Positions 16,897 to 25,541 are shown, counted from the first letter of the stretch. The stretch: 64,000 nucleotides of DNA from Microbacterium sp. EST19A (GCF_019969685.1 NZ_JAHXYZ010000004.1:62001-126000), one strand, 5' to 3'. Program-made: numbers and translations. The notes: generated from the sequence alone by a model not told the origin.

Positions 16897-17466
16897 ATGA
16901 CAGCTCCGTTCCGTGTCGTCGCCGTGTCGGGTTCCCTGCACGAGCCGAGCAAGACGACCGCCCTCGTCCGCGCGATCACGGCCGCCATCGGCGAGCGAGC
17001 CCCGATCGAGGCGCAGCTGATCGAGCTCACGGAGATCGGTCCCGGTCTCGCCGGGGCGCTGCGCCGCGACCAGCTTCCGCCCGAGGTCGAGGAGAAGCTG
17101 CGGGCGATCGAGACCGCCGACCTGCTGATCGTCGGCAGCCCCGTCTACCGGGCCTCGTTCACCGGCCTCTTCAAGCACCTCTTCGACTTCGTCGGACAGT
17201 ACGACCTGGTCGGCAAGCCGGTGCTGCTGGCGGCGACCGGCGGCGGCGAGCGGCACGCATTGATCATCGAGCATCAGCTGCGCCCGCTGTTCGGCTTCTT
17301 CCAGGCCCTCACTCTGCCGCTCGGCGTCTACGCGAGCGATACCGACTTCGACGGCTACGAGATCGCCTCCGAGATCCTGCAGTCGCGCATCTCCCTCGCC
17401 GCGGAGCGCGCTCTGCCGCTGGTGGGATACGCGGCGTCGCGGCCGGTGGAGCTGCTCGTCTCGTGA
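16897..17466 (+). CDS. NAD(P)H-dependent FMN reductase (SsuE/MsuE-like)
   Basis: This 189-residue flavodoxin-fold protein has the FMN-phosphate loop in VVAVSGSLHEPSKTTALV. The segments LLIVGSPVYRASFTGLFKHLFDFV and PVLLAATGGGERHALIIEHQLRPLF are characteristic of SsuE/MsuE-type reductases, which supply reduced FMN to luciferase-like monooxygenases. The ATG at 16897 is chosen over an earlier in-frame ATG inside the terminator hairpin, because the family begins at this point and the -10 box lies between the two. It stands alone, but it could supply FMNH2 to the monooxygenase at 2491. That is an inference, since no adjacent partner exists. Confidence 0.82.
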   Translation: MTAPFRVVAVSGSLHEPSKTTALVRAITAAIGERAPIEAQLIELTEIGPGLAGALRRDQLPPEVEEKLRAIETADLLIVGSPVYRASFTGLFKHLFDFVGQYDLVGKPVLLAATGGGERHALIIEHQLRPLFGFFQALTLPLGVYASDTDFDGYEIASEILQSRISLAAERALPLVGYAASRPVELLVS

Positions 17467-17470
17467 CCCG

Positions 17471-17485
17471 GCGCCCTGCGGGCGC
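17471..17485 (+). terminator. Short GC hairpin between the FMN reductase and DUF255 genes
   Basis: GCGCCC, TGC, GGGCGC form a 6-bp stem 5 bp after the FMN reductase stop. It is immediately followed by the TAGCGT box of the next gene. It is short and lacks a T-run, so termination is possible but weak. Confidence 0.3.
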
Positions 17486-17486
17486 G

Positions 17487-17492
17487 TAGCGT
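17487..17492 (+). promoter_or_regulatory. -10 box of the DUF255 gene (leaderless start)
   Basis: TAGCGT, then GAGGGC, then the ATG at 17499. The 6-bp spacing matches the other leaderless genes in this window. Confidence 0.5.
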
Positions 17493-17498
17493 GAGGGC

Positions 17499-19298
17499 AT
17501 GACCAACCGGCTCGCCGACACCCTCAGCCCGTACCTGCGAGCGCATGCCGACAACCCCGTGGACTGGTATCCCTGGGGTGAAGAGGCGTTCGCCGAGGCG
17601 CAGCGGCGGGACGTGCCGCTGCTGATCTCGATCGGCTACTCGACGTGCCACTGGTGCCATGTGATGGCCCGGGAGTCGTTCGCCGATCCGACGACGGCTG
17701 CTCTGATGAACGACGGGTTCGTGGCAGTGAAGGTCGACCGCGAGGAGCGCCCGGAGGTCGACGGCGCCTACATGGCCGCGGCATCCGCCTTCACGCAGAA
17801 TCTCGGCTGGCCGCTGACCGTGTTCGCCACCCCGCGCGGACGGGCGTTCTACGCCGGCACGTACTGGCCGCCGGAGCCGCGCCCGCCGATGCCGGCGTTC
17901 CGCGACGTGCTGGCCGCCGTGCAGGAGGCGTGGACGCTGCGTCGTGCGCAGGCGGAGGAGTCGGCGGATGCTGTGACCGACGCGCTCGCGCGGGCGGCCG
18001 AATCGGTCCCGGCCGATCTGCCGGACCCCGCCGCCATCGCCGCCGCGGCCGAGACGATCTCCGCCCGGGAGGATCGAGCCTTCGGGGGATACGGCAGCGC
18101 CCCGAAGTTCCCGGTCGCCACGACGCTGCGGTTCCTGCAGGACCCGCTGATTCGGCAGCACGCTCCGGATGCCGCGGCATCGGCCCGGCGCGCGCTCACC
18201 GCGATGGCGGGGTCCGCTCTGCGCGATGACGACGGCGGGTTCTTCCGTTACGCGACCCAGCGCGACTGGACCGTGCCGCACTACGAGCGGATGCTGACCG
18301 ACAACGCGCAGCTTCTCGAGGTCGCCCTCGATGCCGGAGACCACGAGACCGCACGCGGCATCGCGACCTTCCTGCTGGCCGTGCTGCGGCGCGTCGACGG
18401 CGGCTTCGGCTCCGCACAGGATTCCGAGTCGTGGATCGACGGAGCGCGCAGCGAAGGCGGCTACTACCTGCGCGCCGTGCCGGAGCGCGCGGAGCTGCAG
18501 CCTCCGGCTGTTGACGGCAAGGTCATCACGGGCTGGAACGGCCTCGCGATCGGGGCGCTCGCCCGCGCCGGCGCCGCTCTCGAAGAGTCCTCGTGGATCG
18601 ATGCCGCCGCCGCCGCAGCGACCCACGTGCTGCGCGTCAATCGCGACGAGCGGAGCGCGCTCGTCCGTGCGTCGCTCGACGGCATCCCCTCGGCCGCCGT
18701 CGCGACGGCAGCCGACCTCGGACTCCTGGCCGACGGGTTGTTCGCCCTCGCCACGGCGACCGGGGATGCCTCCTGGGCGGTGACGGCCCGCGGGCTCCTC
18801 GACGATGTGCTCGAGGGGGTCGGCGGCGATCCGCTGCTGACGGCCAACGGCATCGCGGTCTCGCCCGACGAGACCGACGGTGATCTCCCCTCGGATGCCG
18901 CCGCTGTCGCCGCGGCGTCGCTCACGGCCTGGCGGCTGGGAGCGGGGGACCGGTACCGAGAGTCCGCAGCGGCGACTGTCCGCTCGCTGGCCGTCCGCGC
19001 GGTCGAGCAGCCCTTCGCGCACGGCAGTCTGCTGCGGGTCGCGGCGGGTCTGGCGTCCGCTCCGCGTCAGGTCGTGACCGTCACAGCAGATCCCGCCGGT
19101 GCACTCGCCGGCGCGGCGCTGCGCACCGACGCCGACGTGATCGCCGTGGTCACCCCGGCGCAGGCCGAGGCTTTCGCCGAAGCCGGGTTCGAGCTGTTCG
19201 AGGGAAAGGCCGCCATACCCGAGCGTGCGTACGACTGCCACGCGTTCGTGTGCCGGCTGCCGGTGAGCGACCCCGCCGCGCTCCCGGTGGCGCGCTGA
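17499..19298 (+). CDS. Thioredoxin-domain protein of the DUF255/YyaL (SPATA20) family
   Basis: This 599-residue cytoplasmic protein has an N-terminal thioredoxin-like domain (DUF255, about 1-160) opening with the conserved NRLADTLSPYLRAHADNPVDW segment. A CHWC redox-type motif lies at 50-53. The rest is an (alpha/alpha)6-barrel like N-acylglucosamine epimerases, with PVDGKVITGWNGLAIGALA in the middle. Bacterial relatives are usually 600-700 residues, so this is near full length. The biochemical role of the family is unsettled. It is a single gene with its own leaderless promoter and ends 3 bp from the convergent 72-residue gene. Confidence 0.85.
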   Translation: MTNRLADTLSPYLRAHADNPVDWYPWGEEAFAEAQRRDVPLLISIGYSTCHWCHVMARESFADPTTAALMNDGFVAVKVDREERPEVDGAYMAAASAFTQNLGWPLTVFATPRGRAFYAGTYWPPEPRPPMPAFRDVLAAVQEAWTLRRAQAEESADAVTDALARAAESVPADLPDPAAIAAAAETISAREDRAFGGYGSAPKFPVATTLRFLQDPLIRQHAPDAAASARRALTAMAGSALRDDDGGFFRYATQRDWTVPHYERMLTDNAQLLEVALDAGDHETARGIATFLLAVLRRVDGGFGSAQDSESWIDGARSEGGYYLRAVPERAELQPPAVDGKVITGWNGLAIGALARAGAALEESSWIDAAAAAATHVLRVNRDERSALVRASLDGIPSAAVATAADLGLLADGLFALATATGDASWAVTARGLLDDVLEGVGGDPLLTANGIAVSPDETDGDLPSDAAAVAAASLTAWRLGAGDRYRESAAATVRSLAVRAVEQPFAHGSLLRVAAGLASAPRQVVTVTADPAGALAGAALRTDADVIAVVTPAQAEAFAEAGFELFEGKAAIPERAYDCHAFVCRLPVSDPAALPVAR

Positions 19299-19301
19299 CC
19301 C

Positions 19302-19520
19302 TCAGCGCGCGTTGCGGGGATGCTGTCTCGCCGCGCGTTCGTTGCCGCGTCGGTAGTTCCCGGTGACCCGCGCCATGAGCAGCTGCGGATCGCCGTGCTC
19401 CACCTGCGCGAGGAACTCCTGAGCGCTCGCGCCGCGCAGCGTCGTCGCCGTCTTCCCGTGATGTCGGATCACGACGTCCTCACCGCGTACCTGGAACTCG
19501 AAGTCGGAGGGGGCTCCCAT
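19302..19520 (-). CDS. Small conserved actinobacterial protein of unknown function (72 aa)
   Basis: This basic 72-residue protein has a beta-rich N-terminus (FEFQVRGEDVVIRHHGKTAT) and a C-terminal segment GDPQLLMARVTGNYRRGNER. Short proteins of this character recur in Microbacteriaceae (from memory). It lacks a signal peptide or membrane helix. Its ATG lies 7 bp after the O-mannosyltransferase stop on the same strand, so the two are probably cotranscribed. The residues ARVTGNYRRGNER could bind nucleic acid, but nothing firm supports that. Function unknown. Confidence 0.6.
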   Translation of the reverse strand: MGAPSDFEFQVRGEDVVIRHHGKTATTLRGASAQEFLAQVEHGDPQLLMARVTGNYRRGNERAARQHPRNAR

Positions 19521-19527
19521 CCGCGTC

Positions 19528-21081
19528 TCACACCCATCCCGGCAACCAGTTGTGCAGCAGCCAGAAGTCGTACGGCACGCTCATGCCGGTCCACACGGGG
19601 TAGAAGAACGCCGACACCAGCACGACGACGACGAGGCAGATCATGACGGTGCGCTCGCCCGACTGCCGTCGGTAGAGCGGATCCTCTCGTCGTCCGGCGA
19701 TGATCCGCAGGGTCAGCGCGAGGCCGATCACGAGGAACGGCATCATCACGACCGTGTAGAACTGGAAGATCGTGCGCTCGGGGAACATCAGCCACGGCAG
19801 GTAGGTCGCCGCGAGACCGACGAGCGGCAGTCCGACCTCGGCGCCCACCGGCCGGCGGGTGATCCAGCCGCGCACCAGCCGGTAGATCAGGTACACGGAC
19901 GCGGCCACGCCGCCGTACCAGATCAGCGGGTTGGGGATCGAGGAGATCACGGCGATGCAGTGGTCCGTGCCGCAGGGACCGGGGTCCGAACCGACCCACA
20001 CCGCGGTCGGCCGCAGCAGGAACGGCCACTCCCAGGCGGGGCTCGCGTAGGGGTGGCCCTTGGTCAGCCCGACGTGGAACCCGAGGATCGACTGGTGGTA
20101 CTTCCACAGCGCGACGAGAGGGTTCGCGTCGGTCTGCCGGTCGTAGCCACCTGCGGTGACGAGCCATCCGGTCCAGCTGACCAGATAGACCGCCAGCGCG
20201 GGGAACACCAGCAGCACGAATGACACCGGACCCTGTTTGAACGCGGCGGCGGTGGGCCAGAGCACCACGCCGGCACGGCGGCGGGCGAGGGCATCCGTCA
20301 CGACGACGTACAGTCCGAACGCAGCCAGGGCGTACAGCCCCGACCACTTCACCGCGGATGCCGCGCCCAGCGCAGCCCCCGCCGCGATGAGCCACGGGCG
20401 GCGCCACAGCACCGGGCCCCAGAACGGATCCGGCGCCTCGGGATCCCGTCGTTCGAGCAGCGGGATCGTGCGCTGCCGATCGAGCAGCACGAACAGCGCC
20501 CCGAGCAGCACGAAGAACGTGAGGATGCCGTCGAGCAGCGCGATCCGGCTCAAGACGATGCTCAGACCGTCGATCGCGAGAAGCGTGCCGGCCACGGTCG
20601 CCACGACGACGGAACCGCTCAACCGGCGGGCGATCAGGTACACGAGCAGGACCGATGCCGTGCCGAGCACCGCTGTCGCCAGGCGCCATCCCGCGCTGTT
20701 GTCGGGCCCGCCGATCGCCATCCCGAGCGCGATGAGCCACTTGCCGAGCGGCGGATGCACGACGAACGCGCCCTTGTCGGAGAGCGGCAGCTCCTGCAGC
20801 GTGATGAAGGCCTCGTTCGCGTTCTCGCCCCAGACGCCCTCGTAGCCGAGCGTCCACAGCGACCACGCGTCCTTGACGTAGTAGGTCTCGTCGAAGGCGA
20901 GCTGGTGCGGGTGGCCGAGATTGACCAGGCGCAGCACGGCCGCGACGGCCGTGACGAGCAGCGGGGCGAGCCAGTGGACGGCGCGCCCCCAGTCCGGGCT
21001 CTGCAGCAGGCGGTCTCGCAGCTGTCCGTAGCGCGTCAACCGGTCCTCAGGAGCAGGCAGCAGAGGCTCGGGCGCGGTCAC
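19528..21081 (-). CDS. pmt: Dolichyl-phosphate-mannose-protein mannosyltransferase (PMT family)
   Basis: This 517-residue polytopic GT39 enzyme transfers mannose from polyprenyl-phosphate-mannose to Ser/Thr of secreted proteins on the outer face of the membrane. After a first helix near residue 45, the loop has the catalytic Asp-Glu pair in AFDETYYVKD (Asp64/Glu65) and HPPLGKWLIALG, both PMT hallmarks. About ten helices follow, with FPERTIFQFYTVVMMPF late in the chain. Actinobacterial homologues such as Rv1002c mannosylate exported lipoproteins. Several lipoproteins in this window are possible clients (inference). It starts at a GTG 6 bp after a TAGGCT box, divergent from rsmI. Confidence 0.92.
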   Translation of the reverse strand: MTAPEPLLPAPEDRLTRYGQLRDRLLQSPDWGRAVHWLAPLLVTAVAAVLRLVNLGHPHQLAFDETYYVKDAWSLWTLGYEGVWGENANEAFITLQELPLSDKGAFVVHPPLGKWLIALGMAIGGPDNSAGWRLATAVLGTASVLLVYLIARRLSGSVVVATVAGTLLAIDGLSIVLSRIALLDGILTFFVLLGALFVLLDRQRTIPLLERRDPEAPDPFWGPVLWRRPWLIAAGAALGAASAVKWSGLYALAAFGLYVVVTDALARRRAGVVLWPTAAAFKQGPVSFVLLVFPALAVYLVSWTGWLVTAGGYDRQTDANPLVALWKYHQSILGFHVGLTKGHPYASPAWEWPFLLRPTAVWVGSDPGPCGTDHCIAVISSIPNPLIWYGGVAASVYLIYRLVRGWITRRPVGAEVGLPLVGLAATYLPWLMFPERTIFQFYTVVMMPFLVIGLALTLRIIAGRREDPLYRRQSGERTVMICLVVVVLVSAFFYPVWTGMSVPYDFWLLHNWLPGWV

Positions 21082-21087
21082 CGGTCC

Positions 21088-21110
21088 AGCCTAGACAACG
21101 CGCCTATGCT
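21088..21110. promoter_or_regulatory. Back-to-back -10 boxes for pmt (minus) and rsmI (plus)
   Basis: Minus-strand TAGGCT (complement of 21088-21093) precedes the pmt GTG by 6 bp. Plus-strand TATGCT (21105-21110) precedes the rsmI GTG by 6 bp. The boxes are 11 bp apart and the whole intergenic space is 35 bp, so the two polymerases cannot both bind at once. Confidence 0.6.
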
Positions 21111-21116
21111 GAGCGG

Positions 21117-21938
21117 GTGATCATCCTCGCCGCCACGCCGATCGGAAATCTCGGCGACGTGTCCCGTCGTCTGGTGGAGGTGCTGGAGAACGCGGAGACG
21201 ATCGTCGCCGAAGACACGCGCACCACGCAGAAGCTCCTGAAGGCGCTGCAGATCGACAACCGACCGCGGCTGATCGCACTGCACGACCACAACGAGAAGC
21301 AGAAGGCGGCGGAGATCGCCGCGCTCGCCGCCGAGTCCGACGTCGTGGTGATGAGCGACGCGGGCATGCCGACCGTCAGCGACCCCGGCTACGGTCTGGT
21401 GGCCGAGGCCGTCGCGCAGGGTGTCACCGTGACCGCGATCCCGGGGCCGAGCGCCGTGCTCATGGCCCTCGCGATCTCGGGCCTGCCCACCGACCGCTTC
21501 ACGTTCGAGGGCTTTCTGCCGCGCAAGCCGGGGGAGCGGCGCTCGGTGCTGCGCGGGCTCGCGTCCGAGGCGCGCACCATGGTGTTCTTCGAGTCGCCTG
21601 CCCGCCTCGCAAGCGCTCTCGCCGACATGGGCGCCGCCTTCGGCGATGTCCGCCGGATCGCCGTGTGCCGCGAGCTGACGAAGTTCTACGAGGAGGTGCG
21701 CCGGGGCACGGCATCCGACCTCGTCGCCTGGGCGGAGAACGGTGTGAAGGGCGAGATCGTCGTGGTCGTCGAAGGTGCCACGCGACGGGATGCCTCCCCG
21801 GAGGATGCCCTCGCCCAGGTGCAGAAGCTCGTGGCCGACGGCATCCGACTCAAGGACGCCGCTTCCGAGGTCGCCGCGCTGACCGGACTGTCGTCCCGCG
21901 ATCTGTACCAAGCCGCTCTGGCCGCCCGCTCGTCATGA
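21117..21938 (+). CDS. rsmI: 16S rRNA (cytidine(1402)-2'-O)-methyltransferase RsmI
   Basis: This 273-residue tetrapyrrole-methylase-fold enzyme 2'-O-methylates C1402 in the ribosomal decoding centre. Diagnostic segments are ILAATPIGNLGDVSRR at the N-terminus, VAEDTRTTQKLL, the SAM-binding VMSDAGMPTVSDPG, and AIPGPSAVLMALAISGLP. CRELTKFYEEVRRGT is the late family block. The GTG start lies 6 bp after TATGCT, so the mRNA is probably leaderless. The stop overlaps the methyltransferase ATG (ATGA). Together with rsmA at 35696 the window encodes two small-subunit rRNA methyltransferases. Confidence 0.95.
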   Translation: MIILAATPIGNLGDVSRRLVEVLENAETIVAEDTRTTQKLLKALQIDNRPRLIALHDHNEKQKAAEIAALAAESDVVVMSDAGMPTVSDPGYGLVAEAVAQGVTVTAIPGPSAVLMALAISGLPTDRFTFEGFLPRKPGERRSVLRGLASEARTMVFFESPARLASALADMGAAFGDVRRIAVCRELTKFYEEVRRGTASDLVAWAENGVKGEIVVVVEGATRRDASPEDALAQVQKLVADGIRLKDAASEVAALTGLSSRDLYQAALAARSS

Positions 21939-22666
21939 GCCCCGAGATCGGGAGCGCGTCCGAAGGACGAAAGCGCCCGCCGAGGACGAACCCGCCGGAT
22001 TCATCCTCGGCTGACGCACATGTCCTCGCGAAGCGTCCGGAAGATGCGGATGCCGCCGTCGGAATCGCGTACGACAGCAGAGCCGTCGACTACGTGCGTC
22101 TGGGCGGAACCATCGAGCTGATGGATCCGCGCGACCGGGAGCTGATCGGGCGCTGGCGGGACGAGACCGCGGGACTTGTCCTGGATGCGGGCTGCGGACC
22201 CGGCCACTGGACGCGATTCCTGCACGACGCGGGCCGAGAATCGGTGGGCGTCGACATCTCGGCGGAGTTCCTGCGATTCGCTCGCCGGAACCATCCGGAT
22301 GTCCGCTTCGAACAGGCGTCCTTCCGTGAGCTCCCTGCGGCCGATGCGTCGGTGGGCGGCATCCTCGCCTGGTACTCCCTGATCCACACCGACCCGTCCG
22401 AGGTGCCGGTGGTGCTGCGCGAGTTCGCGCGGGTGCTCGCGCCCGGCGGCAGCCTGCTCCTCGGCTTCTTCGTCGGAGAGCCCCGTCAGCCGTTCGCGCA
22501 CGCCGTCACGACCGCCCATTTCTGGTCGGCCGACGCGCTCGGCGCGCTGCTGACGGATGCCGGATTCGAGGTGACCTTCACCGAGCAGCGGGAGCGGGAA
22601 CCCGGCGAGATGAGCGTGCGTCCCCACGGAGCTCTGATCGCGCGCCGGGTACCCTGGGCACGATGA
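21935..22666 (+). CDS. Class I SAM-dependent methyltransferase
   Basis: This 243-residue protein has a low-complexity N-terminal tail of about 35 residues rich in Pro, Ser and charge. A Rossmann methyltransferase domain follows: motif I LVLDAGCGPGHWTRF (about residue 83), an acidic VGVDIS loop, and motif III-IV ASVGGILAWYSLIHT. It starts at the ATG overlapping the rsmI stop. Its end overlaps the start of the lacI gene at 22663 in an ATGA junction. The UbiE/type-11 fold does not reveal the substrate. Coupling to rsmI suggests RNA or ribosome-related methylation only weakly. Confidence 0.8.
   Translation: MSPEIGSASEGRKRPPRTNPPDSSSADAHVLAKRPEDADAAVGIAYDSRAVDYVRLGGTIELMDPRDRELIGRWRDETAGLVLDAGCGPGHWTRFLHDAGRESVGVDISAEFLRFARRNHPDVRFEQASFRELPAADASVGGILAWYSLIHTDPSEVPVVLREFARVLAPGGSLLLGFFVGEPRQPFAHAVTTAHFWSADALGALLTDAGFEVTFTEQREREPGEMSVRPHGALIARRVPWAR
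22650..22655 (+). promoter_or_regulatory. -10 box of the second lacI gene
   Basis: TACCCT lies 7 bp (GGGCACG) before the ATG at 22663, inside the 3' end of the methyltransferase gene. It would let lacI be transcribed independently of rsmI despite the ATGA overlap. Confidence 0.45.
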
Positions 22667-23793
22667 CGGGAAAGAAGGGCACGATCGTGAGCAAGGCGGC
22701 CACGGTGTACGACGTCGCCGACCGCGCCGGCGTCTCGATCGCGACGGTGTCCCGGGTGCTGCGTTCACCGGATGCCGTTCGCCCCGTCACCCGTGAGCGG
22801 GTGCTCGATGCCGTCTCGGCCCTGGGCTATGTGCCGAGCGGCAGCGCGCGCGGCCTCGCCGAGCGGCGCACCGGTGTGCTCGGCCTGTACTTCCCGGGGT
22901 TCGACGCCGCGGAAGAGGCCCCGGCACTCGATGTCCTCTCCGCGCACGCCGGCTCGACATCGCCCTTCACCGTGGTGCAGGACGCCACGGATGCCACGGA
23001 GGAGCACTCCACGATGTTCTTCCTCGACGAGGTGCTGCGCGGCGCCGAGCTGGAGGCGTGGAAGCAGGGCTTCGTGCTCATGGTCGGCGTCGGGCGCGAT
23101 GACCCGGACCGTTCGACCGTGCGCGACATGGCAGGACGCGTCGACGGTCTGGTCGTGCTGGCCAACAGCGTGCCCGACGACGTGCTGGCGCGCCTCGCCC
23201 TGCGCACCCCGGTCGTCGTGCTGTCCGGACGCTCCCGCGGCGACGACTACGACCACGTGACCGTGAGCAACGCCGAGGCGATGGCCGAACTGACGCGACG
23301 TGTGCTCGCGCAGACCGGCGGAGCCGCGCCCGCGTATCTGGCCGGTCCCGATGACTCGCCGGATGGCGCAGAGCGCTGGGACGGATTCTCCCGCGCGATC
23401 TCGGAGGCCGGGATCCGCATCGAAGATGTCCTCGTCGTTCGCGGAGACTTCACGCGCGCATCCGGTCGCCGGGCCGCCGAGGAGATGCTCGCCGACGGCC
23501 TGCCGCCGGCCCTCATGTCGGCCAACGATCAGATGGCGCTCGGCGCCTTGGACGTCTTCCGATCTGCGGGGATCGAGGTGCCGAAGGACCTGATCGTGAC
23601 CGGTTTCGACGGCATCGAGGCGGCCTCTCTGTCTCGTCCTCGGCTGACCACGGTCCGCCAGCCGATGATCGAGCTCGGTCGCGCGGCGGTGCAGGTCCTG
23701 GCGCGTCGACTGGAGCGGCCCGATGCGGCGCCCGTCGCGGTCAGTCTGCCGCTCGAGATCGTGATGCGGGAGAGTTCGCTCCGCCCTTCCTGA
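22663..23793 (+). CDS. LacI-family regulator of the downstream beta-glucoside-type ABC operon
   Basis: This 376-residue regulator has HTH TVYDVADRAGVSIATVSRVL (about residues 14-33) with hinge GYVPSGSARGLAERR. The effector domain includes VTGFDGIEAASLSRPRLTTVRQP. The ATG at 22663 is favoured by the TACCCT spacing. A GTG at 22687 is an alternative that trims eight residues. A long insert (about 90-125, with a TDATEEHSTMFFLDEVLRGA segment) makes it slightly longer than usual. It sits 83 bp upstream of the binding-protein gene, in the same direction. That gap carries a promoter whose -10 box overlaps a near-perfect LacI palindrome, so repression by this protein is likely. Confidence 0.88.
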   Translation: MTGKKGTIVSKAATVYDVADRAGVSIATVSRVLRSPDAVRPVTRERVLDAVSALGYVPSGSARGLAERRTGVLGLYFPGFDAAEEAPALDVLSAHAGSTSPFTVVQDATDATEEHSTMFFLDEVLRGAELEAWKQGFVLMVGVGRDDPDRSTVRDMAGRVDGLVVLANSVPDDVLARLALRTPVVVLSGRSRGDDYDHVTVSNAEAMAELTRRVLAQTGGAAPAYLAGPDDSPDGAERWDGFSRAISEAGIRIEDVLVVRGDFTRASGRRAAEEMLADGLPPALMSANDQMALGALDVFRSAGIEVPKDLIVTGFDGIEAASLSRPRLTTVRQPMIELGRAAVQVLARRLERPDAAPVAVSLPLEIVMRESSLRPS

Positions 23794-23840
23794 CCGCGGC
23801 TCGAGCGTCACGGGCACGCGCCTCAGCCAGTGTCAAGGGG

Positions 23841-23870
23841 TTGCCGTCCCGAAATGTATGCGCTTACAAT
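23841..23870 (+). promoter_or_regulatory. Promoter with embedded LacI operator before the beta-glucoside-type ABC operon
   Basis: TTGCCG (23841-23846) and TACAAT (23865-23870) have an 18-bp spacer. The ATG follows after 6 bp (leaderless). TGTATGCGCTTACA (23855-23868) matches a 14-bp palindrome at 12 positions, central GCGC, and covers the -10 box. It closely resembles the cre/LacI-family operator TGTAAGCGCTTACA. Confidence 0.75.
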
Positions 23871-23876
23871 CGCATC

Positions 23877-25541
23877 ATGAAGACAAAGTTGTCGTTACGA
23901 CGCTGGCGGAGAGCGGCTGTCGTCGCCCTCGCCGGCGCAGCGGTCGTACTGAGCGGATGCAGCATCCAGATCACGTCGCAGCCGGATCCCTCGATCGGCG
24001 CCGACACGATGCTGATCAACGCCGACAAGGGGAACCCGTTCTTCAACCAGAACTTCAACCCCTATCTGACGAACACGCGCACCGCCTCGCGGTGGATCTA
24101 CGAGCCGCTGATCCTGATGAACAATCTCGACGGGTCGCTCACCCCGTGGCTGGCGACCGAGTGGGAGCAGCCCGACGCCCGCACGATCGTGATGACCCTG
24201 CGCGACGACGTGACCTGGAGCGACGGCGAGGAATTCACCGCCGACGACGTGGCCTTCACGTTCCAACTCCTGAAGGACAACCCGTCGCTCGACATCAAGG
24301 GTGCCTGGCAGCACCTCGAGAGCGTCGAGACCGACGGCGATTCGGTCATCCTGCACCTGCAGGGCGACGACGCCCCCGCGCTGACGATCCTCGGACAGAC
24401 CATGATCGTTCCCGAGCACCTCTGGAAAGACGTCAAGGACCCGGGCACGTATCTCAATGAGAAGCCCGTCGGCACCGGCCCGTTCGTGCTCGGCAACTAC
24501 AACAACCAGCAGTACTCGGTGGACAAGAACCCCGATTACTGGCAGGCCGACAAGATCGAGATCGAGCACATCATCCTGCCCGCGACGAACTCGCAGCTCG
24601 ACACCGTCAGCCGCGGCTACGACTGGTCGTACTCGTTCATCTCCGACGTCGAGGGCACGTGGGGAGCAGCGAGTCCCGACAACAAGTGGTGGTTCCCGCC
24701 GGGCGGCGTGATCGCACTGCTGCCGAACCTCGAAGTCGCGCCGTTCGACGACGTGAACGTGCGCCGCGGCATCGCGCTCTCGCTGGACCGCGAGGAGATC
24801 GCCGAGACGGCATCCGAGGGATACATGGAACCTGCAGGCCAGACCGGCCTCATCCTGCCGAACCAGGAGGAGTACCTCGACCCCGAGATCCCCGACCAGG
24901 GCATGATCACGCAGGACAAGGATGCCGCGCTCGCGGCCTTCGAAGAGGCGGGCTACACGCTCGACGGCGACCGCCTCACAGGTCCCGACGGCGAGCAGCT
25001 CGAGTTCGCGATCACCACCGCCAACGGCTACTCCGACTGGACGAGGGCTGCGCAGACCGTGCAGCGCCAGCTGGCGGACGTCGGCGTCAAGGTCACGCTG
25101 AAGCTCCCGCAGCCCGCCGGCTACCAGAGCGCCATCAGCAACGGCGACTTCGAGATGGCGATCGGCGGCATGGGTGGCGGCGACGTCTACCAGGCTTACA
25201 ACAACCTGCTCTCGAGCGAGTTCTACGTGCCGTCCGGCGAGGCGACCGCGAACAACTTCGAGCGCTTCCAGTCCGAAGAGGCCGACGCGCTGCTCGCGGA
25301 GTACCGCGGCACGGTCGACACCGCCCGTCAGACCGAGATCGTGCAGGAACTGCAGGGCATCGTCTACGACCAGATGCCCGTCATCGGCCTCTATTACGGG
25401 GGCATCTGGGGTCTGTTCAGCGACGCCAAGTTCACCGGCTGGCCCTCCGAGGAGGATCCGTACATGATCCCGCAGAACTACGACAACGCGCCGCTCGGGA
25501 TCTTCATCAACCTGAAGCGCGTGAACGGAGACGACCAGTGA
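23877..25541 (+). CDS. Family 5 (peptide/oligosaccharide) ABC substrate-binding lipoprotein
   Basis: This 554-residue extracytoplasmic binding protein is of the OppA/DppA family. After a twin-arginine-rich start, lipobox LSGC gives lipidated Cys28. Family 5 landmarks are WIYEPLILMNNLDGSLTPWL, TLRDDVTWSDGEEFTADDV and NEKPVGTGPFVLGNYN. Many family 5 proteins bind peptides, but relatives in Thermotoga and actinobacteria bind cello- and gluco-oligosaccharides. The operon ends in a GH1 beta-glucosidase and sits behind a LacI-type operator, so a beta-glucoside or cellobiose-like ligand is the best inference. Translation is probably leaderless from the ATG 6 bp after TACAAT. Confidence 0.88.
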   Translation: MKTKLSLRRWRRAAVVALAGAAVVLSGCSIQITSQPDPSIGADTMLINADKGNPFFNQNFNPYLTNTRTASRWIYEPLILMNNLDGSLTPWLATEWEQPDARTIVMTLRDDVTWSDGEEFTADDVAFTFQLLKDNPSLDIKGAWQHLESVETDGDSVILHLQGDDAPALTILGQTMIVPEHLWKDVKDPGTYLNEKPVGTGPFVLGNYNNQQYSVDKNPDYWQADKIEIEHIILPATNSQLDTVSRGYDWSYSFISDVEGTWGAASPDNKWWFPPGGVIALLPNLEVAPFDDVNVRRGIALSLDREEIAETASEGYMEPAGQTGLILPNQEEYLDPEIPDQGMITQDKDAALAAFEEAGYTLDGDRLTGPDGEQLEFAITTANGYSDWTRAAQTVQRQLADVGVKVTLKLPQPAGYQSAISNGDFEMAIGGMGGGDVYQAYNNLLSSEFYVPSGEATANNFERFQSEEADALLAEYRGTVDTARQTEIVQELQGIVYDQMPVIGLYYGGIWGLFSDAKFTGWPSEEDPYMIPQNYDNAPLGIFINLKRVNGDDQ

